Positions 57,096-64,000 of a stretch of 64,000 bases of DNA are shown piece by piece. The stretch's first letter is position 1, and each line of letters opens with the position of its first letter. Source of the DNA: Mesostigma viride (Eukaryota > Streptophyta > Mesostigmatophyceae > Mesostigmatales > Mesostigmataceae). The DNA lies in the NCBI GenBank assembly GCA_009746045.1, contig RPFO01000026.1, forward strand, positions 4,886,649 to 4,950,648, written 5' to 3'. The notes below the pieces were generated by a model. It worked only from the letters and a program-made list of their open reading frames with translations. It searched no databases and was not told the origin of the DNA. A program made the position numbers and the translations under genes.

Positions 57096-57923
57096 TCAAC
57101 TTTGATATGGTATAGGCTGAGAAAATTTGTCGTCTGGGTCCTTGAGCGCGACGTACTTCAAGACCCGCGATATCTTGCGGGCCTCTGAGCCGATCACTTT
57201 CTGCGGCGAGATGCGGAAGGCTAGCTGAGCAACCCAGTCGGTGTACACGTCTATCGGCTGGTCATCCTCGTCCAACAACCGCAACGAGATGGAAGTTGGC
57301 GACTCTCTCAAATGCTGCCACAGAGGCTGGTACGACATCCACACTATGGGCTCCAGGTACTGCGACATCACTGGCAGGACGGCAAGGAGCCCGCCATACT
57401 GGGCGCCCTGGGGGGAAGATACCACATTCCCGCGGACTAGGTCGGTGTACACGAACACGGAGCTCAACCGACCGTTTGTGGCAGGTCTGTTCGAAGTGAG
57501 AGACGTCGTGGATTGGTATGCTAGTGGGAGAAGGCCGAGTACCCTTCCTGCGTATTCAGAGACCTGGATGGAAAACGCATTGGGAGATGAAAAAGTGTAC
57601 TTGCTCTTCGCGCGATCGTATGTCACCGTCATCCAGGGTCGTGCACTCGTAGTGCGTTCTCAATGTTGGCCCTGTTCTCCAAACACGTGTATGAGCCGTG
57701 GGGGAGAAATATCTCATGGGTGTCTGATGTTACTTGTGTGGTGAAAAGGAACTTGTTATTTCTCGAAGTGATGTGCGCTTGCTCGTATGGGACTGAGAGT
57801 AACTCGAGACCCACGTCGTGGAAGTCGTCCAAAAGGCCCATGGGGATGTCCCACGTGGGAGCAGCCAAGTCACCCCTCGCCCTGTCAGCAGTTCTAAGGG
57901 TCAAAAGGATCGTCTCTGAACAT
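57096..57923 (-). pseudogene. conserved PLV/Maverick minor virion protein, split by frameshift
   Basis: Two frames (57904-57629 and 57632-57096) overlap in ATGA. Together they match one protein family seen beside capsid genes in Maverick-type elements. The first part has GLELLSVPYEQAHI, NNKF and LPHGSYTCLENRANIENAL; the second has VTVTYDRAKSKYTFSS, a LLGL-like segment, then SISLRLLDEDDQPIDVYTDW and LAFRI. The family is normally continuous across the junction, so one indel at about 57631 split it. The first frame opens with TTG; an ATG at 57923 (MFRDDPFDP) fits if another one-base shift near 57903 is allowed. Confidence 0.6.
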
Positions 57924-57937
57924 GGTCTTTCATATGC

Positions 57938-58168
57938 TTAGCTCTCTACCATCAACTCCGATTTGATTTCGGGTCTATTCAGAACTACCACTTCGCCCTC
58001 TTTTGCGTCCTTGAAAGCGCGTTTGAGAGCGCGCTTTCCTTTCCCAGTCATAGGTTTCTTTCTACAATACAAAAACGCGGCCTCGATGAACTCTCGTGGC
58101 ATGCTAGGGTACAGTACCATCCACTGAGAAATCTCGATCAGGTCAGACTCTGTGAAAATTGGATCCAT
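57938..58168 (-). CDS. PLV small hypothetical protein
   Basis: 76 residues from ATG 58168, mostly helical: TESDLIEISQWMVLYPSMPR, then a basic stretch (KGKRALKRAFKDAKEGE). No family recognised. It has compact spacing to both neighbours. An AT-rich upstream stretch (TAATATTA, AAAAAATATC in 58170-58200) may hold its promoter. Confidence 0.55.
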   Translation of the reverse strand: MDPIFTESDLIEISQWMVLYPSMPREFIEAAFLYCRKKPMTGKGKRALKRAFKDAKEGEVVVLNRPEIKSELMVES

Positions 58169-58197
58169 TGCGTAATATTATCACACACAGATATTTT

Positions 58198-58941
58198 TTA
58201 GGCACGGATACCCGTAGCCATTCCCAAGGCAGCTAACCTGGCTGCTCTCAACCTCTCTCTTCCACCCGAGCCAACTACCACTGGCTCACCGCCCACCGTC
58301 CTGCCTTGGGGCCTTTTATGAATTCGGTTGATATGAGTCGTCCTTCCGCCTTGGCTTTTAAAGTCCCTCGTGCATCCAGGCTCGGTGCACGGAAACCGGG
58401 CAGGTCCGGTTCCGGTATCTGATGTCAAAGGTGGCGCTGGCTCTCTAGGCACCGCGGTCTCACCGAAGACAAACATGGGATCCGTTCCCATTTCCGCCGT
58501 CTCCTTCCTCCCACTCGCACCACCTCGGTATATCTTCAACCTTCTACCGACCCTGAGACCTGTTGCTCTAGCGGGAGCTGCCGGTGGCGCCACTACAACC
58601 GGCTCATCGGGTGTTGTAGCAGCTGCCGTCGTCGCGCCGCCAGCCGCGGTTGCTGGTGTGGCGACGCTTACGCCACCTCCTAATGAGTTGTCGATTGGCA
58701 TCATCGGGACGCGAACCGGTTGCGCGACGTTGGACAGGGCCGCCAACAGAATCGCGTCTCTGAACCCGCGAGCTTCCGCTACTTTCCCCTTGGCAGCGGG
58801 AGCTCTGTGTGGTCGCGAGTTGATTACGATCGTGTTCTTGACGGAATTGGAGGACCTAGAGGAGACTCTTGTGGACGTCGTAGTGGTAGGCGCGCGTTTT
58901 CGTCCTGAGCGTCTGCCGCGTTTTGTTTTCCTTGGTGGCAT
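58198..58941 (-). CDS. PLV basic protein with C2H2 zinc finger
   Basis: 247 residues from ATG 58941, uninterrupted. The N-terminal 20 residues are highly basic (PPRKTKRGRRSGRKRAP). A Ser/Thr-rich stretch and a long Ala/Thr/Pro/Val-rich low-complexity linker (residues 85-125) follow. A classical C2H2 finger has Cys185, Cys190, His203 and His208 (C-x4-C-x12-H-x4-H), and the tail is Arg-rich. It may be a genome-binding core protein or a regulator. The minus strand is the coding strand; the long plus-strand frame opposite it is a shadow. Confidence 0.65.
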   Translation of the reverse strand: MPPRKTKRGRRSGRKRAPTTTTSTRVSSRSSNSVKNTIVINSRPHRAPAAKGKVAEARGFRDAILLAALSNVAQPVRVPMMPIDNSLGGGVSVATPATAAGGATTAAATTPDEPVVVAPPAAPARATGLRVGRRLKIYRGGASGRKETAEMGTDPMFVFGETAVPREPAPPLTSDTGTGPARFPCTEPGCTRDFKSQGGRTTHINRIHKRPQGRTVGGEPVVVGSGGRERLRAARLAALGMATGIRA

Positions 58942-58962
58942 GTTTACTTATGCGAGAGATTT

Positions 58963-59711
58963 TTATGCGCTCGTCCACGTGATCGTCTTCGAGACAGCCG
59001 TTGCGGCGGTCCCAGCTCGGGATTTGCAGAAGTTGTTGGATAGTGTGATAGGGGCAGAGTAGCCAGTTGGTGGGATCCGGTTTAAATGTAGCAGGATTTG
59101 GAACTTGCCATCATCTTCTGTGTACCCGGGGACGACGGACCAATAAGGCGCGAATATCAGGAATGGGAGCCCGGTTCCCACTGCTTTTGCCTTCATTCGA
59201 TAAGGGTTAGAGAGGTCGAGGATCGTTGGTAAGGCACCCTTGAAATTGACGCGAAGGTACACGTGCTCCAAGGACGTTGGCAAAGTGAGCTCGCTTTGGT
59301 TGGCTGGGTCGTGGAATGACAGCGTGGCCGTGGGGGTACCGTGCCATAGCTGAGGGATGAAGTAGTCGTACACAGGAGGCCGCAGACCGGGGATGGTGTG
59401 GGATATCCTCCGTGTCTCGTTGATGTCAGTGAACTGGGCGACGTCCAACCCATGAGTTGTGCCTATTAGCACCAATGCGTTGTCATAATACCCACACACG
59501 CTCGTATCGAGGACAAGAGCACCGGGTCCAGAAAGAGTGGGACTGAGCATAGTGGCAAATGTGACCGTTGCAAGGTGAGTGAGCCCACCAACGACTGGTA
59601 CAAACGTGTTTGCGAGGGTGGACGTGATGGTTACCGTGTTTGTCCCTGGGGTGAAGACATTTGTACCCCCTGCCCACAGTTGAATGAGAGTTTACCACCG
59701 AGGGAATCCAT
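58963..59711 (-). pseudogene. PLV structural-type hypothetical protein, frameshifted near the start
   Basis: The ATG at 59711 begins MDSLGGK, then an A-run has lost one base at about 59690. The following frame (LIQLWAGGTNVFTPGTNTV) reads on without its own ATG into the long frame 59550-58963. That frame has IPGLRPPVYDYFIPQLWHG, LEHVYLRVNFKGALPTIL and FLIFAPYWSVVPGYTEDDG. About 249 residues, beta-rich, probably a virion component. No family assigned. Its 3' end is 21 bp from the zinc-finger gene. Confidence 0.55.
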
Positions 59712-60282
59712 GGCTCTTGCAGGAAAGTTGCCTTTATTATAATGAGCAAACACAGACGTAAGTCACGTCAGGTCCGAGACTGCACGTAGCACAGACGACA
59801 GGGTCGTTATGCCAAGAGAGCGTGCACGCAAGAGCTAGCGTCCCGGTGCGACCAAGTCACACATATAGCTTGCTAGGGACGCGTCCAAGTATTCAGCTGC
59901 ACTGTCACAGCTGAACTGTCAATCAATTGATTACACAGACTCTGGCACGCCTTTGGCGCGCAGATCTATCAATTGTCCATACGGCTAGTCCTGTGGACCT
60001 ATCCGTACACTACTCAGCATCAATTGTCTCATAGGTCCTGGCGCGCTACAGTGCGCCTACCTATCAATTGACCATCAAGTCCTGTACAAGTCCTGTCAAC
60101 GTCCTGCGGACTATCAAAGTGACACTTGTACATCCTGTGTCCGTACGCGCCCACAGTGGCGCGCCGGGTACTGTCGGCACAGCCTAGGAAACGTCATAAC
60201 TTTTACGTTCCTTAACCAAATGAGGCGTTCAAGGTGCCGTTGGAAAGAGCGTAACAATCTCTATCCATCTAACGTAAATCCT
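59712..60282. promoter_or_regulatory. 570-bp intergenic region with repeated ATCAATTG and GGCGCGC words
   Basis: The largest gap in the viral block. The word ATCAATTG occurs four times (59922, 59968, 60020 and 60055 regions), alternating with GGCGCGC three times (59953, 60039, 60160 regions) and CAAGTCCTGT/GTCCTG words. Such an iterated array suggests a control region (promoter, origin or packaging site) upstream of the genes from 59711 downwards. No direct evidence of function. Confidence 0.5.
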
Positions 60283-60290
60283 TTACGTTA
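60270..60290 (-). terminator. hairpin overlapping the stop codon of the large structural gene
   Basis: TAACGTAAA (60270-60278) and TTTACGTTA (60282-60290) are perfect complements with loop TCC. The minus-strand stop TAA (60285-60283) lies inside the stem. Hairpins at gene 3' ends act as polyadenylation or termination signals in mimiviruses and virophages; whether that applies here is inferred. A second TTTTACGTTCCTTAA word lies at 60200-60214. Confidence 0.5.
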
Positions 60291-62714
60291 ACTCCCACTC
60301 CGCTCCAAAGATACATGTAACCTGCCCGGCAACATTGCTCACTTTTGTCGGGTCGAACCCCATGACAACGCTGAACTTCTTAATGGCTTGACGGGCTGGA
60401 AGTACTCCATAGAGTTGGACAGGGTACGTCACGAGTTGCGCCTCATAAGACGTTGTTGGGCACTTGACCACTGTGTGAATCATGCTTTCATCTGTCAACG
60501 TGAGCTCCTTGAACCATAGATTGGTAGCTCCAGGCACTGGCTTTGTTACGGAATACTTGCCGAAGATGGAACAGTTCTGCCCCGCGGTGCCCCGGTGTCG
60601 TAGTTGAATCACATCTCCTCCCTTTGTACAGGTCCCGGAGGGGTTATTCGTGAAGATGGAATCTAGCTCAACACCCGTGAGATCGTCTTCGATGTTCGCT
60701 ATTTCAATGGCGTGGTATTCTCCTGACAGGTGCATAACTGGCCGTAGGGGCATTGGCACGTATGGATCAATGATATCTGTTGGCGTGGATGTGAAAATCC
60801 CGGCGCTGTTTGAGATTTTTGTCATCTGACTCATCCTAGTCGGGAGTGTCTTGGCTATATACCTCTCGACTATTCCGTCAGACCGTCGTCGAAACGCAAC
60901 CCAGTAACTCAACTGCTGCCTCCACGAGCTATTGAGTGTGTATCGCACTCTTGCCTTGAGGTTGTCATACAGGTCGAGAGCATAGTCGGAGTGGTGAAGG
61001 TTGACCCCAAGCATGGCCCAATGGGTCGTTTGAGCGTTTCTCCAATTTTAGTGTCCGTCCGTAACGGCCGGATGATACTTTCCAGATAAACTCATCGTGT
61101 TCTCAGCAAATGACACAAAAGCGTCATTGCTTCCAAGATACATGCGAAAACACATGCAGAACGGACCGTCTATTAACTCGTTCGCAAAAACGACACACTT
61201 TGATGGTCGAGCCGGCGTGACTGTTTTTATCAAATAAAAGCTCGTGGGGTCATTCGGTTCAAAGTAGTACTTCGATGACTCTGCCTGAGAAGTCGTGAAG
61301 ATATTACGAGAAAGGACGTCTAAACTGCGAAGGGTGTCATGAGTCCCTTCTACTGTCGCGTTCTCCCCAGAGAGGTTGGGGTAGTCTCTTGGGCATGTGA
61401 AGCTGTAATAAATGTCCGTATTAGCGCTTTCGTGGTCGGTTGGTGTGTACGTGAAATAGTTAATCCCTGACAAGGTTGCCTTGACACCCCCCTCTATATG
61501 CAAGTTGAAACTGACTGGGTTTTCGAGGTTCATCCCCCACCCAACGACAGGGTCCGCGCCAGTGCTGTAATTGCTATCCTCATTGGATTCGCGTATGATA
61601 CGAACTTGCTCTTTGATCGTATCCCACTAGAGGTTGTAGAAAGTTTCGAGACACCTACCATGACCCCCGCCTTCCTAGTCGTAAACGAGGTAATGGTAGA
61701 GTCATCGAAGAGGTCTAGCTCGTAACTCAGCCATTTTCCCGTGTCGGTACTTGTCAAGTTGGTAACTAGAGCATCCTCACCACGCAGTCCTCCGTTCACA
61801 GATAGCGTGAACCCGCCAATCGTCGGAGAGGCCTCTGTGAGTCGAACGTTGTTGATGTACCATCGCAAAGGTAGTTTTCTCAGGTAGGCGCTAGGGACGC
61901 AATCTTTGATGCCTTGTACTATCGAAAGCCCGGGGATGCATTCATACGTCTGAAAAGGGTAGGTGACTACTAGCCAAGTGACAGCGTTCAATGCATCGAT
62001 CCTGCCAATTCTCCAGCTAGAGAGTTTTGCATAGGATCGGGTTATTGTGAAAGAACGCCCGGTTAGCGCGGCAGGGCGGTTGTGGTCTCTCATGGTGGAA
62101 AACGAGATTTGCTCGACTAGCAAAGGCCGCTACCCGAAAATTGCGTCCCGCCATATCCAAAATACAGGTCCTTGAAATACGGGTATCCGACATCTGGGTT
62201 AACCAAGTTGTTCCCCGCTGCATAAAATGAGGACTGGTAGTCTCTCGCGACAAAATCGCAAATTCCGCTCACTTCTCCGCTGTTGACGATGTATGGCAAC
62301 TCAACATGCACGTCTTGGTCATTGATGACGCTAAAGGCATTGTCATGAGAAGCCGTCGTTCCATCTTCATGCATAATGTATGACAAATGGCGCGTTTGGA
62401 TTTGTCAGAGTAGTATAGCCGATACCCAAGTTGTCGAACAGAAAGTCTAGCTGTGTGCGGGTCGGTATTCGATGGCCTGGGTCTTGGAGCGTATCAGCGT
62501 CAAAATGGAATGACATGACCCCATTGCTCGGTGTCTCGATGTCTATGAAGCTGCTTTTTACGTACATGTTTTCGAATATGGCTTGGTCTTTAAATGTTGC
62601 GTGCCCGACCCTTGGAACGGGCGCAACAATGGAATAAATTATGTATTTTGGCTTGTTGTCATAGTCCGTAGGACTTTGGGACTCATTTCGGGACGTAATT
62701 TGGGAATTGTCCCT
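60283..62714 (-). pseudogene. large PLV structural gene (about 800 codons), broken into five frames
   Basis: Five consecutive frames (62567-62367, 62386-62117, 62123-61530, 61533-61048, 61014-60283) look like one gene. Each downstream frame reads as protein upstream of its apparent start. Before ATG 62567 the frame is open to about 62714 (DYDNKPKYIIYSIVAPVPRV). A shift near 62375 joins YIMHEDG. One near 62120 joins RPLLVEQISFSTMRD. One near 61630 joins WDTIKEQVRIIRESNE to MNLENPVSFNLHIEGG. A single TAA at 61050-61048 separates DGH from the in-frame NWRNAQTTHWAMLG. The product is beta-rich and Thr/Ser/Asn-rich with no Cys-rich region; a fibre, vertex or large capsid-associated protein is possible. 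The true 5' end is unresolved. Confidence 0.55.
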
Positions 62715-64000
62715 TGGTCAGGACTTTTGTATGGAACTATGATAGTTTGTGTGATTCGGACTAGTTATTTTGGGCCTAGGTTGATGTATGAGATCTTCTA
62801 GGGGCCGGCGCAGTCGCGCCGCGCTGCGTACTTTACAGCCGGTTAAGATCTTGTATTCATGCGTGGATTCTGTAGGTGAGGGTCGATGTCGACCCGAGGA
62901 TCTTGTGTGGACTGCATGTTTCGGAGTTCTCTGGAAGGTCGGCGCCATGTCGGCGCCTCTTGCCAGCTTGGTGGCAGACCTAGGTGAAATTGGTCCGAGG
63001 ACGAGAGTCTCGTCCTCTTGGTTCGGAATAAAGTGTGTGTTATCACCTGTCTGAACCTGGGGCATATATTCCAACTGCATTTGGTAGCTCCATCCTAAAT
63101 GTGGATTGTGTAGATTAATGCAATATTAATCACCGCGAGCCGTAACAGGCCTAAAGCCACGCCTGTTCCGTTAATCCCACTCCCAAAGAGTGGTCGTGGT
63201 TAGCCAAGAAGCCGGTGACAACCTACCTTAACAATAGGATCTTTCGCACGACCCGGATGGGTTCGTTACACTGGTTATCGGAGGTTAGGTTAGGGTGGTT
63301 TTACAGGGCGGCCCAAAGCCGTGTTTAGCTTAGCGCAGGCCCAGAGCCGACCGGCATCATCCCGCCCAGCATCGGCGGTTGCCAGATCCCGGGGACGCTC
63401 AGGACAGCTACAGCCACAGCCGGCACGCCATCCAAGACCTCTTAACCCTTTGAGGGGTGTCATAGGACGCTAGACGTCCATGCAAGTGGTAAGAATTCCC
63501 TGATTTCCTTCTTGCCCCCCCCCTGTCTTACCCACGCGCGTAGAAACGGGGTTTTTGTTCTTTGTCGTAATCCGTTTTCATGTCTGTAAACGTTTGTGAG
63601 CGGGTTGTCCCAAAGACAGCCCTCGTGAGCCGTGGGTGGACCCCCAAAGGGCAACGCTGCCTACGGCTCGAGGGTAGTCACCGGCTGGCCGTTGCCTAAC
63701 TGTGTTGCCGGTGGCTGGACCTCAACGTCTTTCGTACTGTTTGTGAACGTTTCGTTTCTGCCTTGTGTTTCTCTCTCGCTGTGAGCACGTCACCTGCACG
63801 TAGAGGTATCCTGGGTGGGCTTTCCTCCCTTTCTTTCCCCTTCCTGCATTGCATGCTTGAATACCGTGTGATATTGCTTTACACCTAATCGGTAGTTCAT
63901 GGGAACCTCCCGCAGCAGACGTAATAATGAAGGAGGATATAGACGTATTAATCAAGGAGGTAGATCCCAATACCTATACTATGCAGTAGCACACGACGGG
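62715..64000. other. non-coding, hairpin-rich region upstream of the viral genes
   Basis: No frame over 120 codons and none with a domain. Several strong local hairpins occur: GAGGACGAGA-G-TCTCGTCCTC (62997-63017), CAGGC...GCCTG (63148-63167), CCACTC-CCAAA-GAGTGG (63177-63193), GAGCCGT...ACGGCTC (63629-63670) and CACCGGC...GCCGGTG (63679-63715). It could be a structured RNA, the virus terminal region or host DNA; the choice cannot be made here. Confidence 0.4.
62997..63017. repeat. 21-bp odd palindrome GAGGACGAGA-G-TCTCGTCCTC
   Basis: Perfect 10-bp arms around one base, within a GC-rich stretch that also has GGCGCC words at 62941-62956. Confidence 0.8.

Larger units (their letters stand above)
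52560..62714 (-). mobile_element. endogenous polinton-like virus (PLV), virion-gene block, partial
   Basis: About 10 kb of closely packed genes, all on the minus strand with gaps mostly under 60 bp. It encodes a PLV-type major capsid protein, a conserved minor virion protein, a pVI/pX-like peptide, a zinc-finger protein and fibre-like proteins. Packaging ATPase, protease, polymerase or primase-helicase and integrase are not present, so the window likely holds the structural half only. Many genes are frameshifted while the capsid gene is intact. The left end lies between 52.4 and 52.7 kb; the right end is not seen. Confidence 0.78.

Noticed and set aside
58370..59062. 230-codon plus-strand frame with a Val/Ala-rich stretch
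   Set aside because: It is antisense to the C2H2 protein, whose zinc finger, basic N-terminus and compact placement identify the minus strand as coding.

Overview
The window looks like a repeat-rich, intron-bearing eukaryotic nuclear genome, most likely a green alga. The inference rests on three things: tyrosine-recombinase retrotransposons with split direct repeats (PAT-like, the type that includes Kangaroo of Volvox), short interstitial CCCTAAA plant-type telomere repeats, and an integrated polinton-like virus (PLV), a group known as insertions in algal genomes. No rRNA, tRNA, CRISPR or bacterial operon is visible. Base composition is mixed: AT-rich intergenic DNA, with GC-rich retroelement coding regions.

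Layout. 1-4.3 kb is non-coding, with a C+A-rich tract and a perfect 44-bp-arm palindrome. 4.3-11.2 kb is a decayed autonomous PAT-like element (gag, RT/RNase H, tyrosine recombinase; repeats A1...B1-A2-B2). Its last repeat is split by a 1.3-kb hAT element with an exact 8-bp target duplication. 13.7-21.8 kb holds a deletion derivative and two non-autonomous PAT-like elements, one carrying a 785-bp insertion. 21.8-24.1 kb is a short non-autonomous LTR element, and 24.3-26.65 kb a LINE whose ORF1-like domain is joined directly to reverse transcriptase. 27.2-31.2 kb, 35.8-37.5 kb and 38.4-40.1 kb carry a 1.7-kb non-autonomous TTAA-flanked (piggyBac-type) family, with one copy inserted inside an older copy. 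41.8-44.7 kb is a piggyBac element with its transposase, intact at both ends but frameshifted. 44.7-52.4 kb holds minisatellites, relict repeats, a possible secreted-protein exon pair, a telomere-like tract and a 110-bp tandem array whose unit carries both a hairpin and a TATA-like box.

52.7-62.7 kb is the most notable part: a one-strand block of virion genes from a PLV/Maverick-type virus. It contains an uninterrupted double-jelly-roll-type major capsid protein, a pVI/pX-like membrane-active protein, a conserved minor virion protein, a basic C2H2 zinc-finger protein, a broken Ig-plus-ConA-like fibre protein, and a large broken structural gene of roughly 800 codons. At least seven loci carry frameshifts or stops while the capsid gene stays open, so this is either a decaying endogenous virus or a locus with assembly indels. 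The replication and packaging genes (ATPase, protease, polymerase/primase, integrase) are not in the window and would be expected beyond 64 kb if the element is complete. 62.7-64 kb is non-coding and rich in short hairpins.

The window is thus a nest of mobile DNA with almost no recognisable host gene. Comparing repeat copies inside it also reveals a recurrent pattern of 4-bp insertions and foldback-templated insertions.
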